This document shows positions 34,882-45,774 of a DNA stretch of 64,000 bases, piece by piece (the first letter of the stretch is position 1; each line of letters opens with the position of its first letter). Location: NCBI GenBank assembly GCA_025175895.1, contig CM045991.1, positions 85,671,174-85,735,173 on the forward strand. Reading direction: 5' to 3'. Origin of the DNA: Wurfbainia villosa. Lineage: Eukaryota; Streptophyta; Magnoliopsida; Zingiberales; Zingiberaceae. The translations under genes and the position numbers were made by a program. Under the pieces are notes generated by a model. The model worked only from the letters and a program-made list of their open reading frames with translations, was not told the origin of the DNA and did not search any database.

Positions 34882-35507
34882 TGTTGGTGCAATCGGCCCA
34901 GGTCACGATTGACCGGACTCGAGTTTGACTCGAGTGATGTTTTGATGTTTGACATGGAAGGTTGACATTGATGTCTGGTATTGTTTTGGAGAGATTGTTG
35001 GCACAATCGACCCGGGTCATGATTGACCGGACTCGAGTTTGACTCGAGGGGGATTTTGATGGTTAACTGGAGTTGACCATGTCATGGAAAGTCCAAGTCT
35101 TGAGTACTTGGCATGGAAAGTCCAAGCATGGATCTTTGCAAGGAAAAGTCCAAGCATGGGTCTTGGCAAGGAAAAGTCCAACATGGATTGGCAAGGGAAA
35201 GTCCAAGCTTGAGTCTTGGCATTTGGAAAGTCCAAGGGGTTTGATATTGGCGGCGTAAAGTCCAAGCAAGAGTCTTGGCAGCATAAGTCCAATGGTTGGC
35301 GGCGTAAAGTCCAAGCGGAGTCTTGGCGGCATAAGTCCAATGTGCCTTGGTGGTGTAGACACCGTTAGCATGACATAGCCGATGGAAGCGTCTGAAGGCT
35401 AGCGCATGGATGAACAAGTCATGGATGACTTGGAGGGATCTGAGAGGCGTGAGGCTGATGGAGGTAGCTAGAAGGCTTAGGTCTAGGCTAAGGGTCTAGC
35501 AAGTATG
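34882..35507 (+). repeat. Element F 5' LTR, first part, with 28 bp repeats
   Basis: Begins TGTTGGTGCAATCG and breaks at the GTATG target of H. Between 35085 and 35350 there are about ten units around AAAGTCCAAGCATGGGTCTTGGC, giving long spurious minus-strand open frames (repeated LGLSLAKTHAWTF). Resumes at 49630. Confidence 0.85.
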
Positions 35508-37740
35508 TGTTGGAAATCATGCTATTCCTCGGAATCTCATTGGCTCCCAAGTCCCCGGATTAAAATTTTCACTAATGAAAACTAATCCGGATGGGATGAG
35601 TTTCCTTAGCACAACCAATTCATCGTCGTGCCAATGACTCGAGCGATCGCTTGAACAAACTTGTTGTTCAAGCAATCAACTCTTCTAGTCGGTTAGCCGC
35701 GGAAGAGACGACGGACGGATCGCCGGTTTTTGTGTTTATCTTCGGGGTCCATGATTATACAATACATCCAAATGTAAACTAGTATAATCAACACATACTA
35801 ACATAAAGAACATAAGCTAGCATATCAATAAGAACATGTAAAGAACAATAATAAAAGTTGTAAAACTTTTATACCTCTTGATCTTCTATCGTATGTCCTA
35901 ACCTCCTTGTAGACTTCGTGTGGGCGAAGATCCTCCACAAGTTGAAGCTTCCTAGATCTTCTTCAATCCAAAGAAAGAAGAACTCTCTTTCCCTTCTTGC
36001 TTGAGCCAACCACCAATCCACAAAGGATTAATGCCGCCGGCTCCAAGAATAGAGAGAACAAAATGGAAACCACCAAGGAACCAAACTAGGGACAAACCCT
36101 AGCTTCTAGTGCCGCCGGCCAAGATGAAATAAAGAGGAGAAGAGGAATGAGTTGAGCGCCGACCAAGGTAGAGGGAATAGAGATAGGTCCCAGCAACACC
36201 TTAGGAAGAAGAAGAGAACCTCTCCTATATTTGTCGCCCACTCCAACTTCCAACCCTAGCCGCCCAACCAAAGGAAAGGAAAAACCCTAATCTCTTTGAA
36301 AACCATCTTCTATGTGCCGGCCATGGAAGAGGGGAAGAAGGATAGAGTGTGGACCGACCAAGGTAGAGGGTAGAAGGAAGGGACCGGCCATGCCTTAGGA
36401 AGAAGAAGAAAACTCATCTTCCACTTGTTGCCGCCCATCTTTGCTCCCAAACCCTAGCCGCCCAAAAAATTCTAAAACAAACTAGGGTTTCTTAGCCTCC
36501 AAAGGAAGCAAACCCTAATCCCCTAAACCATACATTATTCTTGCCGCCCAACCCAATAAGCCTTATATATAGAGTTGGGTTTTTGCCTTGGATTAATCTC
36601 CTCCATTTGTTCTATAGATTTAATCTCAACCGTCGGATCTAGAGATTTAATCTCAACCGTTGGTTCTAGAGATTTTAATCTCCACCATCGGTTCTAGAGA
36701 TTTAATCCCAACCGTCGGATCTAGAGAATTAATCTCAACCATCGGTTCTAGAGAATTAATCTCAACCGTCGGATCTAGAGAATTAATCTCAACCGTCGGA
36801 TCTAGAGATTTGTTTTCCATCATTTGATCTAGACTTCATGAGGTTTATATTAGGCTACGATAGGGACCATGAGGAGGAGTTGGGTCTTGGCCACCCGATG
36901 GATCGGAACCACACAAACTTGATCCATCAATGATGTTTCATTCCACTAGAGGATCATCATTGAATTACCTCACCAACCCCCATAAATTAATATGGGCTCC
37001 ATATATTATTTGCACATCCATCTCCCCGTGTTTAAGATATCGAATGTCCTTCAATTAATTGATTTACTGACCATCAAATAATTAACATCTAACTCCTCGA
37101 GCAGTACCACTCAACCTTATCATCATGTTGACTAAGTCAACCTGCAGGGTTTACATGATGAACCTTATGAGCTCCTCAAGGGGACATCATCAACCTAATA
37201 TATAGGACACGGTTTCCTCCTATAATCAACGCCACACCATGTAAATAATATCATTTCCCAACTTACCGGGCATATTGATTTAATCCATAGAAATCTCACC
37301 CTCTGGTAAATCAAAGAAATAAATATTAAGTACATGTGCCCGTTATTATATCGGGATTAAGAGCATGTACAACATAATATCCGAGGTCCGATTCAATTAT
37401 GTAGTCAGCAATAAATTGAATCACCTCTATGTCGGTCCTGCTCAATACACCTAAGTGTACTAGTTTAACTCTATGTTTAAGACAAAACAATACCAAGCTA
37501 CACTACAACCATGCCAATGGTTTGTCCAAAACCATCTTGGTTGTGAGCCTTTACTTATACTCTACAAGGGACTGATAACATGATCTTCTGTGCCACACCC
37601 AAGCACCATGTTATCTACAATATAAAGTATTAGACAATATGCACATATATAAATAAAGTGCAAACAATGATCATGTGATTCTTATTTCAAAATAAAGATG
37701 TTCATACAAAAGAGCTAGGCTTTCAGTATACATCCCAACA
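35508..37740 (-). repeat. Element H 3' LTR, 2233 bp
   Basis: TGTTGGAAATCATGC to CATCCCAACA. Matches 47336-49629, but lacks about 50 bases found at 48093-48140 in the other LTR (a CCGCCCAACCAAA repeat step). Contains the minisatellite at 36605-36815. Confidence 0.9.
36605..36815. repeat. About 25-26 bp minisatellite in element H LTR
   Basis: Seven to eight units of AATCTCAACCGTCGGATCTAGAG form, alternating GTCGGATC and TCGGTTC variants. The other LTR has the same array at 48477-48712 with different unit content, so it has changed since insertion or was sampled differently. Confidence 0.85.
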
Positions 37741-37750
37741 ATCTCCCACT
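37741..37750 (-). promoter_or_regulatory. Polypurine tract of H
   Basis: Minus strand AGTGGGAGAT, adjacent to the LTR start TGTTGGGATG. Confidence 0.8.
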
Positions 37751-37754
37751 TATA

Positions 37755-38160
37755 CTAAAAGACTATGCTGTCCTCATACTGCCATACATCTGATTCCCCT
37801 TCCTTCCACATGCCTATCAATGTATGGGCCTTAATGAAAGGGTCTACCAGGTCATCCTCTGATGCAATCTTGGCGACAGCAACTTCTACCTCCTTTACAA
37901 TTTCTCGTATCAGGTGGTACTTGCACTCTATGTGTTTACTAGCCTTATGGGCTCGTGGTTCCTTCGACTTTGCAACTGCACCATTATTATCACAATAAAT
38001 TGTGATATTTCTGGGCAAACCAGGAATCACATCCAAGTCCATCAGAAAGTTCCTGAGCCACACAGCTTCTTTGGCCGCCTTTTAGGCTGCCACATACTCA
38101 GCTTCCATGGTGGACTCGCCACTTATTCTCACTGACACTCCTCTATACAATGGCTCCACC
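37755..38160 (-). pseudogene. Element H RNase H, C-terminal part
   Basis: The 102-residue stretch has WLRNFLMDLDVIPGLPRN, IYCDNNGAVAKSKEPRAHKASKHIE and YHLIREIVKEVEVAVAKI, the standard copia RNase H end. The usual DPLTK is changed to VDPFIKAHT. Upstream to 38160, the ADSTMEAEYVAA-type segment is still readable but broken by a TAA-like change (KAA*EAVW). Not functional. Confidence 0.82.
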
Positions 38161-38339
38161 TCCCTAAGTAAACACAAAACCTGAGGTAGACTTATTGTTA
38201 TCCCTATATGATTGGAAATCGCAATCCATACAACCCACACCGAGTAATTGGTCTGCCCGGTAAACTTGCATATAATCCCTAGTCCTTCTCAGGCACTACA
38301 ATATATGCTTTTACCGCAGTCCAATGTCCATGTTCTGGA

Positions 38340-38970
38340 TTACTATGATATCTGCTAACCATGCCCACGGTAAAGCAGATATCTTGTCTCGTACATAGCG
38401 TACATGAGGCTTCCTACTTCCTTCAGCTCCTTTATCACCTCAGATGATCTAGGACACATCTCCTTAGATAAAGGAACTCCAAGCCTAAAAGGTAGAAAAC
38501 CTTTCTTGGAGTTTTGCATGCTAAAACGATTCATAATCGTGTCTATGTATGAAGCTAGGGATAAGCACAACAACCTTGATCCCAAGGTTGTGACCTGCTT
38601 CTCCCAAGTCCTTCATATCTAACTGTTTGGACAACCATACCCTTACGTCTAATAACACTTCGATGTTGTTGCCAACCACCAAAATGTCATCTACGTATAG
38701 TACAAAAATACCACTACGTTTCCGTCACATCAGTTGTATATACAAGACTCATCCGAACTTTGAATAAATCCATAAGACTGGATTTACCTCCTCAAAGTGG
38801 ATGTTCCAAGACCTCGAAGCTTGCTTCAATCCATAAATGGACCGATTAAGCTTACATACAAGATGCTCTTTGTCCTTAGCAATGAATCCCTCTGGTTGCT
38901 TCATATAGATGGATACCTCAAGACTTCCACTAAGGAAAGTTGTCTTGACATCCATCTATCACACCTCATA
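38340..38970 (-). pseudogene. Element H reverse transcriptase, fragments
   Basis: The minus strand shows MDVKTTFLSGSLEVSIYMKQPEGF and NRSIYGLKQASRSWNIHFEE (38749-38955), then VLYVDD intact near 38690-38700. SLASYIDTIMNRFSMQNSKKGFLPFRLG follows at 38355-38585. Stops and short deletions lie between. The N-terminal part of RT (GCKWVFK...ETFSPVA) is missing; 39000-39060 jumps straight to the integrase-RT linker. Confidence 0.8.
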
Positions 38971-39059
38971 ATCCATATGAGATGCTATGCATAAGAGCTC
39001 CCAGACCTGATTTGAATCCATAGATTCAATCTCAGTATTCATTGCACTTTGCAAAGATG

Positions 39060-40153
39060 CTGCATCTTTATCTTGGATTGCCTCGTCATATGTCTAGAGA
39101 TCAAGTTCATGTTCGCCAGGGACCAAATCGGAAGATTCTCCCAAGAACATGAATCCTTCAGGCTGTCTCACAACCCTCCCACTACGACGAGGTATCACCT
39201 GTGTATCCTCTGTGACACGCGGTGCAGTGACATGTGGTATATCCTCTTGTACCGGTGGTACTGAAGTCGGGACTTCCCCTATCAACTCCTGAAGAACAAT
39301 CCTACTCGTGGGCTTGTGGTTCATCACATAGTCCCCCTCTAGAAATCTGGCATTCGTACTAACGATCACCCTCTGATCTCTAGGACTATAAAACAAACCA
39401 CCCTTCGTTCCCCTAGGATAGCCAACAAACAAGCGAACTTCTGTACGAGGTTCCATCTTACCAGCATCAGCCTTAAGCACATGTGCTGGCCTTCCCATAT
39501 CCGAATATGTCTTAGACTAGGCTTTCGCCGAGTCCACAACTCTGTGGGAGTAGAAGGCACTGATTTAGATGGAACCAAGTTCAGAATGTACACCGCTGTA
39601 TCTAGAGAATATCCCCAGAACAAATCTGGCAAGTCAGAATAACTCATCATCGATCTAACCATCTCCATAAGAGTCTTCTTCCTTCGCTCCGCTACACCAT
39701 TCTGCTGGGGTGTGCCAGGTGCAGACAATTGGGATTGAATCCCAGCCTCTGATAAGTAATTCCTAAACTCTCCTAAGAGGTATTCACTACTACGATCAGA
39801 TCGTAGTGTCATCTTGAATAATTGTCTATGAAAAAGATGAAATATTCAAAACTACCTCTTGCCTGGATAGACATAGGACCATATGAATCAGAATGAACCA
39901 ATTCCAACACATCTTTGGATCTATACCCCTTGGCCTAGAAAAGCCTCTTGGTCATCTTACCCTCCAAGCAAGATTCGCAGGTTGGGAGATCCTCCACCAC
40001 CAATGAACCCAAAGGTCCATCAGCTATCAACCTTTGAATTCTGCTTAGGTTAATATGACCAAGCCTAAGATCCCAAAGATATGTTTGGTTCATCTTCGAA
40101 GGTTCTTTTCTCTTATCGAAATTAGAAGATGAGTTGTAAACTTCAATTTTCAT
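39060..40153 (-). pseudogene. Element H integrase and pre-integrase zinc region
   Basis: 39935-40153 has LWDLRLGHINLSRIQRLI (zinc-binding H...H) and CESCLEGKMTKRLF. After a broken stretch that has lost the DVCGP/DDYSRYG part (39813-39935 is short), 39366-39812 has the SDRSSEYLLGEF segment, GTPQQNGVAERRKKTLMEMVRSMM (catalytic Glu) and FWGYSLDTAVYILNLVPSKSV. 39094-39498 continues in another frame with GRPAHVLKADAGKMEPRTEVRLFVGYPRGTKG-type text and ends in the acidic linker before RT. Dead. Confidence 0.8.
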
Positions 40154-40339
40154 CGTGGGAGCTTGTGGTTCAAGTTATAAATTTCCTATCTATGTACCTG
40201 AATAGATAATGTCCCTATTCCTTTTATAACAAATCTGTCATTAAAAGGAATAGATTATCCATCCATAATTTAGAAACCGAAAGCAATTCTTTCTAAATAA
40301 AGGTACATAAAGAAAATTCTTAAGAACCAAAAACTTTAT

Positions 40340-40830
40340 TTTTCTCAAAAGATAAATAAAACATCTCCCACTGCAATAGTCGTCGTCTTCATGGCATTGC
40401 CCAAGTAAATGGTAATATCCCCTTTAGCTAGTTGTCGGGTTTCCTGGAACCCCTGCAAAGTGTTGCAGACATGATTAGTGACTCTCGTATCTACACACCA
40501 GGTGCCGGTAGATAATGCCTCTAACCATGTTTCAACGACTGGACCAAAGGATATACATTTGTTCTTGCTTCGGATTGGGATAATCCTTCTTCTTATGTCC
40601 AGTCTGCTAGTAAGTGAAGTACTTGCCTTTCGGCTTCTTCACTCCTCCCTGAGATCCTCCCACCACCTTTGCTCCACCTTGTTTCTTCTTCTTCTTGCCT
40701 TTCGGCTTAGAAGTAGAAACCTTTTTTAGCAACAAGGGCTTGAGGACACTCATCGAAGAGTGCATACTTGTACTCCTTAGCAGATAAGAAAATATCTAGA
40801 TTCTTTTCCAATCAATATTATTTGGGTACA
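40340..40830 (-). pseudogene. Element H gag zinc knuckle and protease remnant
   Basis: The protease reads WCVDTRVTNHVCNTLQGFQ near 40520-40460, with the catalytic Gly of DTG changed to Arg. The upstream knuckle reads YFTY, a stop, then QTGHKKKDYP near 40620-40585: all three Cys positions are Tyr, each explained by G to A on this strand. Upstream the gag gene stops being recognisable at about 40740, so most of gag is deleted. The changes look like decay of methylated cytosines on the other strand. Confidence 0.72.
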
Positions 40831-41541
40831 GTAAGTTTATTTCCTTTAGTATCATTATAAGTGGACTGAAAGTCATTTTGAAAATCCTAAGAATCACAAT
40901 GATCAAAATATTAGATTTCAAATATTATTGATTCCTCAAAATAATAAAATTCCGAAATCAACCAACACCTCAAAACACCGAGAATATCGCATGCCACACA
41001 GTGTGGACGTATACGAATTCTACATTTGTAAGAGGAGGTTTTACCCATTAATTTTATTATCTTGTCAACCTTACTTTTTGACAAATAAAATTAATAGTTG
41101 GTTCCTCTTTGGCCCTACAAATAAAAGCAGTGACTCCGATGGGGAGGATACTTTATATTTGCATCTAAGTGTGCACCATTACACGATACTAAGGGAATTA
41201 TTTCGGATTATGTGCCTTACCGCTATGGAAGTACACATGCTCCTAGATAATTTCCTATAACCATTATTTGACCTAGTGATCCGCAAACAAACTCATCCGC
41301 AGGGAGGAAGGCACTCAGAGCCGACACACAAGTTTGTTGCATCACATGTCAAATTGTAATGGAGGCCGCGGGAATTAATTAAAATATCCCTCTCCCACTT
41401 AGTAAATTGAAATTGAGGAATTTTCAAGCACACACAACATGAATATAAAACAAATCAGCAATAAATATGGAAAAAACAGAATTTTTCCAACTATTATGGC
41501 ATTGTTCTCCAATATGCGTCCCGTCGTTTCGCCACCTCGTC
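40831..41541 (-). other. Element H leader, part 1
   Basis: AT-rich noncoding leader between the gag remnant and insertion E. It resumes at 46947 and runs to the PBS. The frame 40928-41260 on the plus strand has no recognisable domain. Confidence 0.55.
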
Positions 41542-41546
41542 CGCTC
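41542..41546. repeat. Target-site duplication CGCTC of element E (left copy)
   Basis: CGCTC at 41542-41546 is repeated exactly at 46942-46946, flanking the E element. Confidence 0.9.
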
Positions 41547-42163
41547 TGTTAGGGCAATCTCTTGCCGTAATATGGTTTTGATGGTGTGGCAAAGGATTTA
41601 AGTTAGTTTGATATGTTGATTTGATATGTGCGTTGAAGTCGTGCAGGACTTAGTAATTCGCACATGGAGCCGTGGCGAGTTTCACATCTCATGACTCGTG
41701 CCTTGAGTCGGTGAAGGATAGCTTTGCGAAAGTCGTGCGCTTGGAGCATCCGAGGGACCGCCGGACGAGAAGCTTGGAGTGAAGCCGGAGGAAGTAGACT
41801 TCGAGGCAAGAGACGCGAAGGAGCATTGCAGAGCCGTGCGCCTGATGCTGTCGAGGGACGTGGCCGCGAACGAAGAGAACTTCGAAGGCGAGGGACTCCG
41901 AGAGATGAGAGTGAGCGAATGTAACCCGGGAAGGGGTAGCTCTTAGGTGAAACTTGGCCATTTGGCCAAGTGTCGGATGGGTTTTCCCGACACCGCCGAT
42001 CGCCAGGAATGGTAGTCGATCGATCCGAGTCGATGGGTCGATCGATCGTATAAGACAAGTTTAGTGCTTAGCGCCGACTTCCATGGATCGGCACGATCGA
42101 TAATGACAGCCGATCGCCAGGAATGGCAACGATCGATGGCACTGTGCACGGGCACAGAATGGA

Positions 42164-42365
42164 GTCGACTCAGTTGAGCACTCGACTGATCGAGCATCAG
42201 TCGACTGATGGTAGGATTAGTCGACTGATGACAGTACCGTTGGATGGTATCCAACGTGGAAAGCGATCGTTATTGGGCAACGGCTACAGGACCAGTCGAC
42301 TGATCGAGGGCATCAGTCGACTGATCCTGTGTCAACGGGAAGAAACCCTCTTCCTCTATAAAAAG
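42164..42365 (+). promoter_or_regulatory. GTCGAC ladder and TATA box, element E (5' LTR)
   Basis: Cores at 42164, 42181 (CTCGAC), 42200 and 42220, then a 75 bp gap, then 42295 and 42316. TATA (CTATAAAAAG) begins at 42356, 40 bp after the last core, as in D. The stretch upstream (42000-42120) has the same spacing but GATCG-type cores that look like collapsed copies. Confidence 0.75.
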
Positions 42366-42555
42366 GAAGGGGATGGGGCTTTGGGAGGTTAATTCTTGAA
42401 TGCCCAACTACTCCCAAAGTGCCCTAAACATTTTTCCACTCCTCTACTTGCTTTAATCTTCATTCCATTGTAGAAGAGTGATCTTGGTTGTAAAGGTTAC
42501 CTCCACCTAGCTTGGTGTAAAGGAGAGACCAATATTGGATTGGTTTTGGAGGAGT

Positions 42556-42608
42556 GATTTACCTTGGACGAATCGGACCGTGGATTAGCGGCGTAGCCGT
42601 GAACCACG
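42556..42608 (+). other. Two leader hairpins, element E
   Basis: SL1 pairs GATTT (42556-42560) with GAATC (42570-42574); the 3' LTR copy has a perfect GATTC/GAATC. SL2 pairs CGTGG (42579-42583) with CCACG (42604-42608) and encloses CGGC-GTA-GCCG (42589-42599). Both lie in the transcribed leader before the PBS. Confidence 0.65.
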
Positions 42609-42768
42609 TTACATCTTCTTGTTAGTGTTTGCTTTCTTGTAATTTCTATTTGCTTGTCTTTATTTGCATATTCCGCTTGCGCTAATCTTTTGTAGACGAG
42701 TGAATTACGACATCCAACGAACGAGGGCTATTCACCCCCCTCTAGCCGGCCAATCGATCCCCAACAAG

Positions 42769-42780
42769 TGGTATCAGAGC
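42769..42780 (+). promoter_or_regulatory. Primer binding site of E
   Basis: Exact TGGTATCAGAGC, complementary to initiator-Met tRNA 3' end, two bases after the LTR. Confidence 0.9.
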
Positions 42781-42828
42781 AGGTTGCTTGTCACCGGACT
42801 AACCGCCGCAACAAGCTCTACATCAAAA

Positions 42829-44553
42829 ATGACCGGCTCAAACATCCACCCACCGAAGTTCGACGGCGAATTCTCTTGGTGGAAGAAGCGAATGGAGGTA
42901 TTCTTCGAGACCCATTTTGATATTATGCTTATAATGGAAAATGGTTTCGAGTTGCCTAGGGATGAAAGGGGTGAACCAATTGAAAAATCACGTTGGACTA
43001 AGAAACAAAGAGAGGAGCACCTTCCAAACTCAAAGGCAAAACATCATCTTCTCAATGTGCTCCCTCAACAAGAGATCAACCGGATCGGAGAATGTGCTAG
43101 CGCCAAAGAGATGTGGGAAAAGCTTGTAGAACTCCATGAAGGCACATCCGAGGCCAAGCTAGCTAGGAGAGACCTCCTCCGCTCCCAACTCTCAAATATC
43201 AAATTAGAAAAGGGAGAAAAGGTAAATTCCCTACATTCTAGATTTAAAGAAATATTAATTGGGCAAACAAGTGTAGGAGAAAAGCTCTCCAACTGGGATA
43301 TGGTAATGAAGGCCATAGATGCCTTTCCCCGGTCCTCAAGATGGAGCTCCATGGTGGATTCATTTTACATCTCCAAGAACTTGGAAGTAAGTACCTTGGA
43401 GGAGTTTTTCTCAACAATGGAGCTCCACGAAACGAGGCTTGAAGGAATACAAGAAGAGCCAAAAATCCAACCTTCAAGAGGAGTAGCTTTGATAGCGAAC
43501 AAGGGGAAGAAGAAGATGGAAATCCCCTCCTCCTCCGATGATGAAGCATTCTCATCCTCCTCCATGGATAGCACCGAAGAAGCATATATGGTAAGGAGGG
43601 TAAGACGTGCTTTAAAGGGTTTTCATTTTAATAAATCTAATGATAGGAATAGAAGACCAAGGGGGAAGGTCATATGCTACAATTGCCAAGGAGAGGGACA
43701 CATAAGGAATAATTGTCCCCTCCTAAACAAGAGCAAGGAAGAAAAGAAAAGGAAAGAAGAAAAGAGGAAGAAGAAGGGGAGTAAGAGAAAGGAAGAAGAA
43801 AAGAAGGCAAAAGGAAAAGAGAAGGCCATGACACTCAAAGCAAAGACATGGGATGACCTTGCTTCCTCTTCCTCATCCGATGAAGAAGAGCATGTCTACT
43901 CAAATTTAGCACTAATGGCTCTTCATGACTCGGATTGCTCCTCCTCCTCAAATGAAGAATCAAGCTCAAGTGGAGAGAGCTCAAGTGAAGGGGGAGCTTC
44001 TACATCCTCCTCATCCGAAGAAGAAGAGGACATGGAAACTATGGTAACGAATGCCTCTCCTAAGAAAATAGTTTCCATAATTTCTAGTTTAACTAAGGAC
44101 TTATTTGGAATGAAAAAGAAAAATAAAAGCATGCTTAATCAAATTAAGGCATTGTAAAATAAGCTAGAAAATGCATGCTTAAATGATAATATTTCTTCTA
44201 GCTTAAATGATGCATGCTCACATGATCTTTATGTGCCATTAGATGTTAGTGATGCATGTATAAATGAAAATAGGGCCCTAAGGGAAAAGGTAGACTATTT
44301 AACCAAATCCCTAGAAAAATTCACAATTGGCTCCAACACATTAAATATGATTATTGTGAGCCAAAGAGCTAGCTTCAACAAAAAGGGCCTAGGCTACAAA
44401 GAAAAGAAAAATGAAAAGGCCTATAAATGCCTAATTGCTAGGGGACAAGATAAGAAGAAAGTAATAGCTAGGAAATGGATCCCCAAGGAATACTTAGTGA
44501 ACCCAATAGGAAAGAACTTATTTTGGGTTCCAAAATCCATCCTTAAGGGTTAG
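42829..44553 (+). pseudogene. Element E Gag, one in-frame stop (575 codons)
   Basis: Start ATG 42829 (TGSNIHPPKFDGEFSWWKKR), chosen by similarity with D and G; the open frame begins earlier at 42664, within the LTR. The capsid domain runs to about residue 200 (AKEMWEKLVELHEGTSEAKLARRDLL, FPRSSRWSSMVDSFYIS). Next come a Ser-rich acidic patch, one intact CCHC knuckle CYNCQGEGHIRNNC, a Lys/Glu block and further acidic Ser-rich blocks. TAA at 44155-44157 interrupts KAL|NKLENAC; D has Glu there. The same frame continues to 44553 and ends WIPKEYLVNP...WVPKSILKG. A single-base change would explain the break. Confidence 0.88.
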
Positions 44554-45760
44554 GAAAACCCTAGGGTAGTCAACCATATGGAATTGACCTATATCATATT
44601 TTGGTTGACTTAGGATGGAGGGACAACATTTTTAGAATAGTGTTGGGTGATGATAACGTGCCCATAAATAGATAATAATGCTTAAATCATGATGATTAAT
44701 GTAATTCCTATGTATGGTTGCAATCATGGTTTATGATTTTGAAATTCGGCACATCATCATAAGAAATAGGTTTAAATCATGCTTTAGGTGATACTTTACT
44801 TATTATCATGATATAATACCTAATGCATGATTATAATTTGATGAAAACATGTATTTCATTATCATAATGTGAAATTAATTCATATATGTCATTATGATCA
44901 CGTAGGTTGTTGGGTTGATACTTAACCATGATAGAATTGCATGAATACAAGGGTTAAGTATATCCAAATACCCCCTAGGATGCATCTCACACTCACTATA
45001 GGCTAACTTGATTGCAAACTTAGCATGAGTGAGATGTTAGGATGATACAAATGTCCACTAATGCCTATGGCATTTGGATGGTCATTTAAAGTATCAAAAT
45101 AGCAATAATAGACCAATCATGGGGAAGGCTTATGTTTAATTCATAGACATATTGCCCAAAGATCATGGTTGGATATTTCATATGTTTTCAAAACAATTTC
45201 TTAATCTAAAATCTAAGTATTCATGTTTTGAAACAATTCAAAGCAAGACTAGGTGTTAAAATGGATACTCTTATGATCAAAAACCTAGTAGTTTTTAAAG
45301 CTTTTGGATTTTTGGCAAATACGTGGAAATACAATGATTTTTGCATGAAAACATATTTTTCACTGATAGATATACTTAAAAGAAATGTGTTCCCCAAATT
45401 TCATGATTTTTCAAATTTTCTGGAATTTTTAATGCATTAGTAGTCAGAACCCGATCGATCAATGACCTGAATATCAGACCAGTAAAGGCTGAATTCCGAT
45501 TTTAAATCAACTTGTGGTATTTTCTTTCTATTAGACTTGATGCCATGTGCTTTTAACTTAGTGATAATCTTTTTGATGGTGTCAAAGGGGGAGAAATGAT
45601 TATGTTTAAGTTAATTATGATAGGGGGAGAAATTAAGGGGGAGTTTCATGGATTAAGGGGGAGTTGCATGTTGCTATATCATGTTTATGTTTACATGCTT
45701 TCTTTCCTTTAAAATTTATATCAAATGTTTTTACCTAACTTAAACGGATTGACACACATC
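44554..45760 (+). other. Element E 3' untranslated region
   Basis: About 1.2 kb, no credible ORF. Several AAGGGGGAG words lie at 45587-45665 before the PPT. A cluster with GATCGATC cores near 45447-45480 stands where D and G carry intact GTCGAC palindromes. Confidence 0.7.
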
Positions 45761-45774
45761 AAAAAGGGGGAGAT
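45761..45774 (+). promoter_or_regulatory. Polypurine tract of E
   Basis: AAAAAGGGGGAGAT directly before TGTTAGGGC. Confidence 0.88.

Larger units (their letters stand above)
41547..42766 (+). repeat. Element E 5' LTR
   Basis: TGTTAGGGCAATC to CCCCAACA. It contains the GTCGGTGAAGGATAG-type module at 41707-41830, a decayed then intact palindrome ladder, TATA at 42356-42365 and two hairpins at 42556-42608. The open frames at 41603-42058 and 41724-41924 are not genes. Confidence 0.9.

Noticed and set aside
35017..35417. Minus-strand ORFs with repeated LGLSLAKTHAWTF-like protein
   Set aside because: They are translations of the AAAGTCCAAG tandem array in the F LTR (also 54126-54711); open in several frames at once, so a repeat artefact.
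41603..42254. Overlapping ORFs of 151, 90 and 103 residues in the E LTR
   Set aside because: They lie in LTR U3, conflict with each other, and have no family signature.
44155..44157. Programmed stop-codon readthrough in E Gag
   Set aside because: D has a sense codon at this place and no readthrough context or downstream pol is present; a plain nonsense change or sequencing error is simpler.
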